This document shows positions 34,864 through 43,883 of a stretch of 64,000 bases of DNA, one piece after another. The notes under the pieces are model-generated. The model was not told the origin of the DNA. It saw only the letters and a list, made by a program, of their open reading frames with translations, and searched no databases. The DNA comes from WLMZ01 sp031367435 (GTDB lineage: Bacteria > Actinomycetota > Acidimicrobiia > Acidimicrobiales > Ilumatobacteraceae). Made by a program: the position numbers and the translations under genes. Location of the stretch: positions 1 through 64,000 of the forward strand of contig JANLPV010000199.1 of NCBI GenBank assembly GCA_031367435.1, given 5' to 3'. Within the stretch, counting starts at the first letter, position 1. Each line of letters opens with the position of its first letter.

Positions 34864-36039
34864 ATGCTTGCCTTTACCTTCCCTGGCCAGGGTTCACAAC
34901 GGCCGGGCATGGGACGCCCCTGGGCAGATCACGAGAGCTGGGAGCTTGTCGAAGAGGCATCGGTGTATGCCGAACGCGACGTTGCCCGCTTATTGCTCGA
35001 TGCCGACGCCGACGAACTGCGCGACACCCGCAACGCTCAGCTCACCACGTTCGTCTCGAGTCTGATGGTGCTCGACGCGGTCGAGCGCCTCGGCATCGAA
35101 CCGAGCTTCTGCGCAGGCCATAGCCTCGGCGAATACACGGCGCTCACGGCGAGCGGCGCACTTAGCTTCGAAGATGGCGTGCGTCTCGTCTGCGAGCGCG
35201 CCGACGCAATGCATCAGGCGGGCCTTGACAACCCGGGCACGATGGCTGCGGTGCTCGGACTCGACGACGATCAGGTCGAGGTCGCTTGCCGGCGCGCCGA
35301 TAGCGACGTATGGGTTGCCAACTTCAATGCACCCGGCCAAGTGGTGATTGCCGGATCGCGCGAAGGTGTTGCTGCGGCGAGCGCGGTGGCCAAGGAAATG
35401 GGCGCGAAGAAAGTGATGCCGCTTCAGGTGAGCGGTGCGTTTCACACGCCGTTCATGGTGCCCGCCCGCGACCGACTGCGGCTGGCAATTGCTGAGGCAA
35501 ATCCGCGCGACACCGAGGTGCCGGTGGTTTCAAACGTCGATGCGCTCGCGCACGACACCGGCGTCACATGGGCCAGCCTGCTGTCGGCTCAGCTCAGCAG
35601 TCCAGTGCGTTGGAAACACTGTTTGCTCACGCTTGCCGAACTCGGCGTCAACGGCTTTGCCGAGCTCGGGCCGGGTGGCGTACTTACAGGTATGGCCAAG
35701 CGCACCGTCGATTCGGCGCGCACGATCTCGGTGTCAACACCCGAAGAACTCGACAAGCTCATCGAGTGGGTCAACGCCGGCTCTCCACGCGGAGCTGCCC
35801 AACTCGAGGGCGAACACCTCTTCGCGGTTGAGCGTCTTGTCGTCAGCCCGGCTGCCGGAGTATTCACGCCGCTGTCGGCCATTGCCGACGGCAGCACGAT
35901 CACTGTCGGAATGGTGCTCGGCCACGTCGGGGACGCCGAGGTGCGCTCTCCGTTTGCTGGAGTTCTGCAGAGTTACATTGCTGTTCAGGGCGAGCGCATT
36001 ACTCTGCGCCAACCCATTGCCTGGCTAAGGACGGTCTGA
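34864..36039 (+). CDS. fabD: malonyl-CoA:ACP transacylase with C-terminal biotinyl/lipoyl-like domain
   Basis: 391 residues. The transacylase has the oxyanion motif PGQGSQ, nucleophile Ser87 in GHSLGE and catalytic His in SGAFHTPFM, and loads malonyl groups onto AcpP. Family members are about 310 long; here 66-75 extra residues follow (from about 326, VVSPAAGVFTP to the end). They resemble a biotinyl/lipoyl barrel: two half-motifs VSPAAG and RSPFAG, ending ERITLRQPIAWL. The hairpin that normally holds the modified Lys is deleted, so no biotin or lipoate is expected. First gene of the fab operon; GAGGAG lies upstream. Confidence 0.93.
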   Translation: MLAFTFPGQGSQRPGMGRPWADHESWELVEEASVYAERDVARLLLDADADELRDTRNAQLTTFVSSLMVLDAVERLGIEPSFCAGHSLGEYTALTASGALSFEDGVRLVCERADAMHQAGLDNPGTMAAVLGLDDDQVEVACRRADSDVWVANFNAPGQVVIAGSREGVAAASAVAKEMGAKKVMPLQVSGAFHTPFMVPARDRLRLAIAEANPRDTEVPVVSNVDALAHDTGVTWASLLSAQLSSPVRWKHCLLTLAELGVNGFAELGPGGVLTGMAKRTVDSARTISVSTPEELDKLIEWVNAGSPRGAAQLEGEHLFAVERLVVSPAAGVFTPLSAIADGSTITVGMVLGHVGDAEVRSPFAGVLQSYIAVQGERITLRQPIAWLRTV

Positions 36040-36040
36040 C

Positions 36041-36997
36041 ATGCCCAAGATCCCCGAAGGCGTTCGCGGCGCCGTCATCAGTGGGTGGGGCTCTGCGTTG
36101 CCGCCCAAGGTGCTCACCAACAAAGACCTCGAAGGCATGTTCGAAACGAGCGACGAATGGATCGTTGAGCGAACCGGCATCAGCGAACGACGCGTCGGAG
36201 GCACCACAGCAGGGCTCTCGATCGAGGCCGGTCGCAAGGCCATCGAAATGGCGGGCATCGACCCCAGCGAAATCGACGCGTTGATCCTTGCGACGACCAC
36301 TCCCGACCGCACTGTGCCGGCAACATCGGCCACCGTGCAACACGAACTGGGCTTGCGTTGCGGCGCGTTCGACGTCAACGCCGCATGCTCCGGATTCATG
36401 TACGGCCTCGTCAACGCGCACGGACTCATCGCTATGGGCGCCAGCAAAGTGCTCGTGATCGGCACCGACACGCTCTCCCGAATCACCGATTGGACCGACC
36501 GCAACACGGCGATCCTCTTCGCTGATGGTTCCGGCGCAGTCGTGCTCGAGCACGTGCCCGGCCGTGGACAACTCGTTGGCTGGGACCTCGATGCAGACGG
36601 CAGCGCCGAACGATTCCTCTACGCCGAGACAGGTGGCTACCTCCAAATGGAGGGCAAAGAGGTCTTTCGCCGCGCCGTGCGCATCATGGTCGATTCGGCC
36701 ACCAAATCGATGAATCATGCCGGCGTCACCGCGGACGACATCGCCCTCGTGGTGCCGCATCAGGCCAACATTCGCATCATCCAGGCTGCATGTGATCGCC
36801 TCAAGATTCCGATCGAACGAGCAGCAACGGTGCTGCGCTTCACCGGAAACACGTCGGCAGCGTCGATACCACTCGCGCTGGTCGATGCGCTCGATGCCGG
36901 CCGAGTCAAGCGTGGTGACCTCGTACTGCTCGTCGGCTTCGGCGCGGGCATGACAGCGGCCAGCACGTTGTTGCGTTGGGGCGGCGACGAGACGTGA
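36041..36997 (+). CDS. fabH: 3-oxoacyl-ACP synthase III
   Basis: 318 residues. Starts fatty-acid chains by condensing an acyl-CoA with malonyl-ACP. Catalytic Cys in VNAACSGFMYGL, His in VVPHQANIRI and Asn in FTGNTSAASIP. The N-terminal TSDEWIVERTGI motif is conserved. Full length, one base after the fabD stop. Its stop overlaps the fabG GTG. Confidence 0.96.
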   Translation: MPKIPEGVRGAVISGWGSALPPKVLTNKDLEGMFETSDEWIVERTGISERRVGGTTAGLSIEAGRKAIEMAGIDPSEIDALILATTTPDRTVPATSATVQHELGLRCGAFDVNAACSGFMYGLVNAHGLIAMGASKVLVIGTDTLSRITDWTDRNTAILFADGSGAVVLEHVPGRGQLVGWDLDADGSAERFLYAETGGYLQMEGKEVFRRAVRIMVDSATKSMNHAGVTADDIALVVPHQANIRIIQAACDRLKIPIERAATVLRFTGNTSAASIPLALVDALDAGRVKRGDLVLLVGFGAGMTAASTLLRWGGDET

Positions 36998-37698
36998 GTC
37001 GCACGGTACTGATCACCGGTGGGTCGCGAGGTATCGGCCTCGCCTGCGCACAACGCTTCGCGTCGCTCGGCGACAACGTCGTCGTTACCTACAACAGCTC
37101 CCCGCCGCCGGATGGCTTCGCGTCAATCAAGTGCGATGTCACGTCCGCTGCCGATGTCGATGCCGCCTTCACGTTCGCCGAGGCGCACTTCGGCCCAGTG
37201 CAGATCGTGGTCTCGAATGCCGGTCTCACCAACGATGGTCTCCTGCTACGAATGAGCGAGCAGGCATTTACCAGCGTCATCGATGCCAACCTGACAGCCG
37301 CGTACCGCGTGTCCAAGCGGGCCGCGCAGGGCATGTTGCGCGCCCGTGCCGGGCGGCTCATCTTCATCTCGTCTGTGGTTGGCTTGCTCGGCTCCGCGGG
37401 TCAGGCAAACTACGCAGCGAGTAAGGCCGGACTCATTGGACTGGCGCGTTCGCTGGCGCGCGAGCTGGGCTCGCGCAGCATCACCGCAAACGTAGTCGCG
37501 CCCGGGCCCGTCGCTACAGACATGACGGCCGCACTCGGCGACAAGCGCCTTGGCGAACTTACCGCAGCTGTTCCGCTCGGTCGCATGGCGACCCCAGACG
37601 AAATCGCCGGAGTCGTGGCCTTTCTGGCCTCCGACGACGCGGCCTACATTACGGGGGCAGTGATCCCCGTTGATGGTGGCCTAGGTATGGGCCATTAG
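36994..37698 (+). CDS. fabG: 3-oxoacyl-ACP reductase
   Basis: A 234-residue short-chain dehydrogenase that reduces 3-oxoacyl-ACP with NADPH. Cofactor motif TGGSRGIG at the N-terminus, NAG in VVSNAG, and catalytic Ser-Tyr-Lys as FISSVVG and YAASKAG. GTG start overlapping the fabH stop by four bases (GTGA), in the fab operon. Confidence 0.93.
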   Translation: MSRTVLITGGSRGIGLACAQRFASLGDNVVVTYNSSPPPDGFASIKCDVTSAADVDAAFTFAEAHFGPVQIVVSNAGLTNDGLLLRMSEQAFTSVIDANLTAAYRVSKRAAQGMLRARAGRLIFISSVVGLLGSAGQANYAASKAGLIGLARSLARELGSRSITANVVAPGPVATDMTAALGDKRLGELTAAVPLGRMATPDEIAGVVAFLASDDAAYITGAVIPVDGGLGMGH

Positions 37699-37719
37699 GC
37701 ACTGCCACACGCAATACAC

Positions 37720-37752
37720 AACATCAACAACCAACATCAACAACCAACATCA
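37720..37752. repeat. A/C-rich 13-bp tandem repeat in the acpP leader
   Basis: AACATCAACAACC occurs twice in tandem, plus a partial third copy, between fabG and acpP. It is unable to pair with itself. Such an unstructured leader just before a ribosome site may aid strong translation of the abundant acyl carrier protein. Confidence 0.6.
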
Positions 37753-37768
37753 CAATATGGAGAATTCA

Positions 37769-38005
37769 GTGGATCAGGAAAAGTTCGATCGCTTTCGGAA
37801 ATGTGCCGTCGACGTGTTGTCGGTGTCTGAGGATCAGGTCGTACCCGAGGCCAAGTTTGCCGACGATCTCGACGCCGACAGCCTCGATCTCGTCGAGCTC
37901 GTGATGGCCCTCGAAGAAGAGTTTGGTGTCGAAGTTCCCGAAGAGGAACTCGAAGGCATCGAAACCGTCGGCCAGGCGTACGAGCTGGTTGTCGGCAAAC
38001 TCTGA
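37769..38005 (+). CDS. acpP: acyl carrier protein
   Basis: About 78 residues. The phosphopantetheine-attachment Ser is in DDLDADSLDLVELVMALEEE, and the protein is highly acidic as expected. The GTG at 37769 has GGAG six bases upstream and gives the usual ACP length. An ATG 12 bases earlier is in frame but lacks a Shine-Dalgarno sequence. Fourth gene of the fab operon; its stop overlaps the fabF start (TGATG). Confidence 0.95.
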   Translation: MDQEKFDRFRKCAVDVLSVSEDQVVPEAKFADDLDADSLDLVELVMALEEEFGVEVPEEELEGIETVGQAYELVVGKL

Positions 38006-39219
38006 TGGAAGGGCGTGGACGGCGCGTCGCCATCACCGGCTACGGAGTGGTCGCGCCCTGCGGAATGGGTAAAGCTGCGTTTTGGCAGGGCCTCCTTGGC
38101 CCTGCCACCACCGGTACGCGATCGATTACCTTCGCGGACTGGGATCCGGCACCGTATTTTGCCAGCCCGAAGGAATCGCGGCGCGCCGACTCGGTCGAAC
38201 AATTTGCCGTCGCTTCGGCGATCGAAGCGTTCGAGCACGCCGGTCGACCCGACGTCGATCCTCGTCGCTTCGGCGTCGTGTACGGCACCGGCATCGGTGG
38301 ACTACGCACGCTCGAAGAACAGGTCGAGTTGCGCTTAGCCAAGGGCGAACGCCGCGTCTCGCCGTTTCTCGTGCCGATGATGATGGGCAACGCATCGGGA
38401 GCGGCCATCTCGATGCGCTACGGCCTACAGGGTCCGAACGAAACCATTTGCACCGCGTGCGCAGCTGCCACTCACGCCATTGGCTACGCAGCCCGCCTGA
38501 TCGCATGGGACCGCTGTGACGCCATGGTCACGGGGGGCTCCGAGGCAGCGGGCACACTCACGAGCATCGCTGGCTTCACCAACATGACGGCGTTGTCCAC
38601 TTCCGGATCAAGTCGCCCATTCGACGTGGATCGCGATGGCTTTGTGATGGGCGAAGGCTCAGCGACGTTCATTCTCGAGGAATGGGAACACGCCATCGCC
38701 CGCGGTGCGACGATCTACGGAGAGGTGCTCGGCTCTGCGAGTACCGCCGACGCGCACCACATCACGGCACCTGCGCCAGGTGGTACCGGCGCGATTCATT
38801 GCATGTCGCTCGCGCTCGACGACGCCGGTCTCGCGCCGACCGATATTCGCCAAATCAACGCTCACGGCACCTCGACGCCGCTCAACGATGCTGCTGAGGC
38901 TCAGGCTGTTCGAGCGGTGTTCGGCGACGCGGGCCCACCAATGACAAGCATCAAGGGTGTCACAGGACATCCGCTCGGTGCGGCCGGCGCGCTCGAAGCC
39001 GCCGCCGTATTGCTGTCGATGGAGCATCGACTCATCCCCCCAACCGCCGGCACCACCAAGCTTTCCGACGATATGCATGTCGACGTCGTCATGGGCGAAC
39101 CACGCGAATGGATTCCCGGCCCGACCATCTCGAACAACTTCGGGTTCGGTGGCCACAACGGATCGGTCGTAATTGGTACCGGTACCGGTACCAGTACCGG
39201 TCACGGCACCGCTGCATAG
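38005..39219 (+). CDS. fabF: 3-oxoacyl-ACP synthase II
   Basis: 404 residues. Elongating condensing enzyme: catalytic Cys in ICTACAAATHA, and the two His in NAHGTSTPLND and GVTGHPLGAAGA. The tail ends in a Gly/Thr run (GTGTGTSTGHG) encoded by tandem GGTACC units, beyond the usual FGFGGHN end motif. Last gene of the fab operon. Confidence 0.96.
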   Translation: MEGRGRRVAITGYGVVAPCGMGKAAFWQGLLGPATTGTRSITFADWDPAPYFASPKESRRADSVEQFAVASAIEAFEHAGRPDVDPRRFGVVYGTGIGGLRTLEEQVELRLAKGERRVSPFLVPMMMGNASGAAISMRYGLQGPNETICTACAAATHAIGYAARLIAWDRCDAMVTGGSEAAGTLTSIAGFTNMTALSTSGSSRPFDVDRDGFVMGEGSATFILEEWEHAIARGATIYGEVLGSASTADAHHITAPAPGGTGAIHCMSLALDDAGLAPTDIRQINAHGTSTPLNDAAEAQAVRAVFGDAGPPMTSIKGVTGHPLGAAGALEAAAVLLSMEHRLIPPTAGTTKLSDDMHVDVVMGEPREWIPGPTISNNFGFGGHNGSVVIGTGTGTSTGHGTAA

Positions 39220-39246
39220 CCACGACGCTGGGCCGCAGGGCGGTAC

Positions 39247-39675
39247 CTACGAGTTCACGAGTACGAACATCAGCTCGCACTCACAAGCGGTTTGGCCGCT
39301 GAGTAACGCCTTCCCGGCACCTTTGCCCGCACGCGCCGACATCCGGCCCAGTTCGACGGTGAGCTCGAGCGTGTCACCCGGAACGACCTGTTTGCGAAAG
39401 CGAGCAGCATCGAGTCCGCCGAACAGCGGCAACTTGCCCGCGAAGCGGATGTCGGTGAGCAGCGCGATCGCTCCGACTTGCGCAATGGCCTCACACATCA
39501 ACACGCCGGGAAGCGTTGGGCGTCCGGGAAAGTGCCCAGAAAAGAACCACTCGTCACCGGTGAGCCTCCACAGACCCGTCGCGCTCACACCGGGCTGCAG
39601 CGCGACGATCTCATCGACGAACAGAAACGGCGGCCTGTGCGCGATGACATCGGATGGCCGAGGGAACTCGCTCAC
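39247..39675 (-). CDS. fabZ: 3-hydroxyacyl-ACP dehydratase (FabZ type)
   Basis: 142 residues. Hot-dog fold with the FabZ motifs HRPPFLFVDEI and GHFPGRPTLPGVLMCEAIAQ (catalytic His and Glu). It completes the elongation cycle with the fab operon, but on the opposite strand, convergent with fabF. The GTG start overlaps the bcp stop by four bases (GTGA), so it is coupled to bcp. Confidence 0.92.
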   Translation of the reverse strand: MSEFPRPSDVIAHRPPFLFVDEIVALQPGVSATGLWRLTGDEWFFSGHFPGRPTLPGVLMCEAIAQVGAIALLTDIRFAGKLPLFGGLDAARFRKQVVPGDTLELTVELGRMSARAGKGAGKALLSGQTACECELMFVLVNS

Positions 39676-40124
39676 GCCTGCAGCGCCTCGAGCAACTTCA
39701 GCGGTGTGTCCTTCGGGCTGATCTTGTACCACGCGTGGACGACCTTGCCGTCTTGGTTGAGGAGGAATGCAGACCGCTCGATACCCATATATTCGCGACC
39801 GTACAGCTTCTTCAGCTTCCAGACGCCATACGCCTCTGCGAGCGCGTGATCGACGTCGGCCAAGAGCGGATAGGTCAGGGCATTCTTGTCAGCGAACTTC
39901 TTCTGGGCCGCCGGCTTGTCGGGGCTGACGCCAATGATCTGCGTGTCGCCCACGCGATCCGCCACATCGCGCAGCGCACACGCCTGTTGCGTGCATCCAG
40001 GGGTCGACGCCTTGGGATAAAAGAAGATCAACACCATGCGCCCGCGCACGCTCGACCAGTCGAACGCAGCGCCATCCTGATCTGTCAGGGCAACGATGGG
40101 GGAATTATCACCTGGAGTGAGCAT
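39672..40124 (-). CDS. bcp: thioredoxin-dependent peroxiredoxin (Bcp/PrxQ)
   Basis: 150 residues. Atypical 2-Cys PrxQ: peroxidatic and resolving Cys five apart in STPGCTQQACALRD. Thioredoxin fold: MVLIFFYPKA, and IGVSPDKPAAQKKFADK. Reduces hydroperoxides in the cytosol. It precedes fabZ in one small operon; a link with lipid peroxide handling is only suggestive. A GTG six bases upstream is an alternative start. Confidence 0.93.
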   Translation of the reverse strand: MLTPGDNSPIVALTDQDGAAFDWSSVRGRMVLIFFYPKASTPGCTQQACALRDVADRVGDTQIIGVSPDKPAAQKKFADKNALTYPLLADVDHALAEAYGVWKLKKLYGREYMGIERSAFLLNQDGKVVHAWYKISPKDTPLKLLEALQA

Positions 40125-40786
40125 GGGCACTCACACTAGCGCGCAGCGTGAAACCCAACTCAGACCGAACCCAAGCCGCTGACTGCGTACGTTTTTGATC
40201 AACGATCAGCACGTTCTGTGGTGTCACTACGTTGGGTGGTCGCCATTTCTCAAGCCATTTCTTGACAAACTTCTTGCTCCTCGTAGGGGTCCGTGGTAGA
40301 AATACACATGTTGACGAGCAGAAATGCTCCTGATAAGGGTGGGAGGACACGAAAATGCGTGGAATCGTCTGGAAGCCTGTCTGAAAAATACCACTTTCAG
40401 TAGTATTTGCTTCACTGAGGGAAATACTACGGAGCGTGGCCTTCTTGTTCGGAGAGACCAGAACCGGCCCAAACCGGTCCGAATGAGCAGGTGAATGCCG
40501 ACTCTTGTTTGACAAAACGACAACACCTTGGTGGAGTCGTCTTTGGACGTGTTGCTAACCAGCTCAGCTGGTTAGCAGCGCAACAATCGAGAGACAATTC
40601 GTTTGCATCCGATGCGCGTCATCGAATGCGGGGTGGTGGAGCAGCATTCTGCTCACTCGCTGAGGCGAACAAACAAGACAGCACAACACTGAAGAAGCAC
40701 ATGTCGGCGCCGAGTTTCGGCAAAGCATGTGCTTTTTCGCGTCTGAGCTGATCGTTCCGGCGACTGACGCTGTGCCCGTTCGCGGG
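40125..40786. other. hairpin-rich gene-free interval, candidate noncoding RNA
   Basis: 660 bases without a credible protein gene. Plus-strand features in order: a weak promoter-like pair TTGCTC (40274-40279) and TAGAAA (40297-40302), a strong Shine-Dalgarno GGGAGG (40341-40346) before a 9-codon open frame at 40355-40384 (MRGIVWKPV), GTAGTATTT/AAATACTAC arms (40400-40408/40422-40430), a perfect 11-bp hairpin at 40553-40577 with loop TCA, and a T-tailed hairpin at 40695-40738. A second TTGACA lies at 40509. A structured transcript of about 430 bases is possible. Confidence 0.35.
40695..40738 (+). terminator. probable intrinsic terminator, plus strand
   Basis: AAGCACATG (40695-40703) pairs with CATGTGCTT (40726-40734); the 22-base loop has its own GC pairing. 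Five T residues end the structure on the plus strand. There is no annotated plus-strand gene for more than 1.4 kb upstream, so it implies an unannotated transcript in this gap. Confidence 0.55.
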
Positions 40787-41095
40787 TCAGGTCGACCGTT
40801 TGAGTCCGTGACCGAAGAAACCACCACGCGGACGCGCGTGGGCGTGATAATGGTCGGGGATGTTGCGCATGTTGTCGTCGACGTAATGCACAAAGTCGAA
40901 GTGCGCGGCGACCACCTGGGCAAGTTGGTCGTGCAGATAGTCCTTCACATGTTGCGGTGGTGACGCATCGTGCTCGCGCCACACCACCATCGGCACCGAG
41001 CAGATCTCGCACTCAGCAATCCAACACACATCATCTTCATAGAACCAGGGCGTGATTCGCGCCGCCTCGCACAGGTCGCAGTCAGCAGAGCTCAT
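40787..41095 (-). CDS. small HIT-like protein with Cys pairs
   Basis: 102 residues. Two Cys pairs, CDLC (6-9) and CEIC (29-32). YEDDVCWIAE resembles the first strand of HIT proteins and VPMVVWREH the substrate-binding strand. A perfect HIT triad H-x-H-x-H (HYHAHAR, His82, 84, 86) follows in PDHYHAHARP. It is shorter than a normal HIT hydrolase (about 110-150). A nucleotide-binding or metal-binding role is inferred only. Conserved actinobacterial family from memory. It lies downstream of trpA on the same strand. Confidence 0.65.
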   Translation of the reverse strand: MSSADCDLCEAARITPWFYEDDVCWIAECEICSVPMVVWREHDASPPQHVKDYLHDQLAQVVAAHFDFVHYVDDNMRNIPDHYHAHARPRGGFFGHGLKRST

Positions 41096-41158
41096 GGTCT
41101 CTTTGTAGTCGCCCGGTGTCGCTCCGGCGGGGATAGCTGCTCGGCGGACGGCAACGGA

Positions 41159-41932
41159 TCAGAACGTGATCGCCGCACGTACCTCGGCGACGTAGTCGCC
41201 AACCGCCTCAGGTCCGCCGTCCATGAGTCGACGCACGACGCTTGCACCCTGAATCACTCCATCGGCGACAAGGCACGCTTGGCGCGCCTGTGCGGCGTTA
41301 GAGACCCCCACACCGACCAGCACGGGCACCTCCGTGATGGCCTTCAGACGCTTTGCCAGAGCCGTTGCTGAGGCCGCAAGTTGGTCACGCTCGCCTGTAA
41401 CGCCAAGCAGGCCGACTGAGTAAACGAAACCTCGCGCTCGTGCAGCAATTCGAGGGAGACGTTCGTCGGGCGCTGTGGGTGCGGCAAGCATGACTGTTTC
41501 GATACCGGCATCGTCGGCGGCGATACACCAGGGACCGGCCTCTTCAAGAGGTAAATCCGGAACGATTGCGGCCGAGATTCCGGCGCTGAGGAGCTGATAG
41601 GCGAACCGCTCATGGCCAGCGTGGTGGACCGTGTTGTAGTAACACATCACCGCCAGCGGTATGCCGACCTCGAGCTCGCGCGCCTCTTCAAAAATGCTGA
41701 CCGGGGTGACGCCGGCATCGAGCGCTCGCTGGGACGCTTCTTGAATGATGGGACCATCCATCACCGGATCGGAGAACGGGATGCCGATCTCAATCGCATC
41801 CGCGCCGGCATCTGCCGCGGCACGAATGGCCTGCTGCCATCCGGTGAGACCACCGGTGACGTACGGCACCAACAGCTTGCGGCCATCGGCGCGCTTGGCC
41901 CGAAACTCGGTTTCCATTCGCCCGAAGTTCAT
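41159..41932 (-). CDS. trpA: tryptophan synthase alpha chain
   Basis: 257 residues. Cleaves indole-3-glycerol phosphate to indole. Catalytic Glu and Asp in IEIGIPFSDPVMDGP; the phosphate loop GVGVSNAAQ is near the C-terminus. ATG overlaps the trpB stop (ATGA). Last gene of trpC-trpF-trpB-trpA. Confidence 0.96.
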   Translation of the reverse strand: MNFGRMETEFRAKRADGRKLLVPYVTGGLTGWQQAIRAAADAGADAIEIGIPFSDPVMDGPIIQEASQRALDAGVTPVSIFEEARELEVGIPLAVMCYYNTVHHAGHERFAYQLLSAGISAAIVPDLPLEEAGPWCIAADDAGIETVMLAAPTAPDERLPRIAARARGFVYSVGLLGVTGERDQLAASATALAKRLKAITEVPVLVGVGVSNAAQARQACLVADGVIQGASVVRRLMDGGPEAVGDYVAEVRAAITF

Positions 41933-43092
41933 CTGCCCAAGATCTCCATCATTTGTGCAACATCTTTGTCGCCTCGACCGGAAAGATTCATCAAGACGAC
42001 CTTGCCCTGCATCGACGGCGCCTCACGCGAGATCCACGCCATTGCATGCGCGCACTCGAGCGCGGGGATGATGCCCTCTGCGCGTGCCATCAGTTGAAAG
42101 GCGTCGATGACTTCGGCATCGGTGACCGTTGGGTACTGCGCTCGACCGATTGACGCGAGATATGAGTGCTCCGGTCCGACACCCGGATAGTCGAGGCCGG
42201 CGGAGATGGAGTGTGCCTCTTGCACCTGCCCGTATTCGTCTTGCATGAGGTAGCTGCGCATGCCGTGCACCACGCCGGGCACACCTCGACCGACCGCTGC
42301 GCCACCGGCGGGCTCGACACCAATGAGGTGAGCGGCCGTGTCGACGAATCCGCTGAACAGGCCCATCGCATTCGATCCACCGCCGACACACGCAACGACA
42401 AAGTCGGGATCGTCGCCATCGAGCAGGTCGCGGCACTGCGTCCGCGCTTCGCCGCCGATCACTCGCTGGAACTCGCGCACCATCCACGGATACGGATGGG
42501 GACCCATCACGGAGCCAAGGCAATAGTGCGTGTCGCCAACGGTTGCCACCCAATCGCGCATTGCTTCGTTGACTGCGTCCTTGAGTGTTCGACTGCCGCT
42601 GTTCACCGCCTCCACTTCAGCGCCGAGCAACTTCATCCGAAACACGTTGAGCGACTGACGCTCCACATCGACGGCGCCCATATAGACCTTGCACGACATG
42701 CCGAGCAATGCCGCCGCGGTTGCGCTGGCAACGCCATGTTGACCAGCGCCTGTCTCGGCCACAAGTCGGGTCTTTCCCATCCGCTTCGCAAGTAGCGCCT
42801 GGCCGAGCACATTGTTGATCTTGTGTGATCCGGTGTGATTGAGATCCTCGCGCTTGAGGATGAGCCGCAGGCCGAGTGAACGACCAAGATTGTGGCATTC
42901 GGTAATGATGCTCGGACGCCCCGCGTACTCGCCGAGCAAGTGGTTGAGGTCACCACGAAACGACGGATCTACCCACGCGTCACGAAAGGCCGCTTCGAGC
43001 TGCTGACACGCTGGTACCAGCGTTTCAGGGACAAAGCGACCACCAAACTCACCAAAGCGACCCTCCGCGGAGGGTTCGGCCATGATCGACAC
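41929..43092 (-). CDS. trpB: tryptophan synthase beta chain
   Basis: About 387 residues. PLP enzyme joining indole to serine. PLP-Lys in LNHTGSHKINN, the Gly-rich phosphate loop in CVGGGSNAMG, and the COMM domain. The GTG start at 43092 has AAAGGA six bases upstream; the ATG at 43083 is the alternative, as is one at 43134 that overlaps trpF. Follows trpF closely. Confidence 0.96.
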   Translation of the reverse strand: MSIMAEPSAEGRFGEFGGRFVPETLVPACQQLEAAFRDAWVDPSFRGDLNHLLGEYAGRPSIITECHNLGRSLGLRLILKREDLNHTGSHKINNVLGQALLAKRMGKTRLVAETGAGQHGVASATAAALLGMSCKVYMGAVDVERQSLNVFRMKLLGAEVEAVNSGSRTLKDAVNEAMRDWVATVGDTHYCLGSVMGPHPYPWMVREFQRVIGGEARTQCRDLLDGDDPDFVVACVGGGSNAMGLFSGFVDTAAHLIGVEPAGGAAVGRGVPGVVHGMRSYLMQDEYGQVQEAHSISAGLDYPGVGPEHSYLASIGRAQYPTVTDAEVIDAFQLMARAEGIIPALECAHAMAWISREAPSMQGKVVLMNLSGRGDKDVAQMMEILGR

Positions 43093-43123
43093 AATGCTTC
43101 CTTTCACAGGCTCTGTTGCAGAG

Positions 43124-43780
43124 CTATTCGTCATCCATCCAGTCGTAGGGCATTTCGTCCGGCCCTACGTACTGTTGTGGCGCCGCTTCACGCGCGCGCT
43201 CGATAAACGCTTTGACCTTGAGCGCGTCCTTCTTCCCCGGCGAACGCTCGACCCCGGTGGAGACATCGACACCCCACGGCGCAACGCGATGCACGGCAGA
43301 CGCCACATTGTCGGGATCGAGACCACCGGCGAGAATGATGCGTGGCCCTTCGGGGATGTCGTCGACCAGCGACCAATCGAACATCGTGCCCGACCCAGGC
43401 GACGTGGCATCGACGAGGATGAGGTCGGTGCCGAACTTGTCGGCACGCCGCGCATCGGGGCTTGCGGCCGAGATGCCCTTGATGACCCATCGCACACGCG
43501 TGGACACCTCGGCAACATCGGCCGGCGTCTCGTGGCCGTGCAACTGTGCGGCGCGTACCCCGGAACGGTTGATGATGTCGATGACCCGGCTCGGGTGATC
43601 GTCTCGGAACACGCCGACGGTGAGTATCTCGGGAGGTAAGCGCCGGGTGATGTCGTACACCTGCTGCGGCGCGATCTGGCGAGGTGACGGCGCGAAGATA
43701 AAGCCCACTGCGTCGGCACCCATTGCAACTGCAAATAGTGCATCGTCTTCGTTGGTGATTCCGCAGATCTTGACGAACAT
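43124..43780 (-). CDS. trpF: phosphoribosylanthranilate isomerase
   Basis: 218 residues. Begins MFVKICGITNEDDAL, the TrpF signature with catalytic Cys; the catalytic Asp is in LILVDATSPGSGTMFDW. AGGLDPDNV and VDVSTGVE complete the barrel's phosphate site. The C-terminus carries an acidic tail of about 15 residues beyond the barrel. Confidence 0.93.
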   Translation of the reverse strand: MFVKICGITNEDDALFAVAMGADAVGFIFAPSPRQIAPQQVYDITRRLPPEILTVGVFRDDHPSRVIDIINRSGVRAAQLHGHETPADVAEVSTRVRWVIKGISAASPDARRADKFGTDLILVDATSPGSGTMFDWSLVDDIPEGPRIILAGGLDPDNVASAVHRVAPWGVDVSTGVERSPGKKDALKVKAFIERAREAAPQQYVGPDEMPYDWMDDE

Positions 43781-43883
43781 TCGAGTGTCACCGTACAGCG
43801 CCAGGCGCACGAATTCCTGTTCTATTACGGTGTTTGCGAACTGACCTGACTTCGTGGGCAACGACACGGCAACGGCCGACTGT

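Noticed and set aside
40553..40577. Perfect 11-bp hairpin taken as a terminator
   Set aside because: No T-run on either strand; kept only as part of the structured interval.
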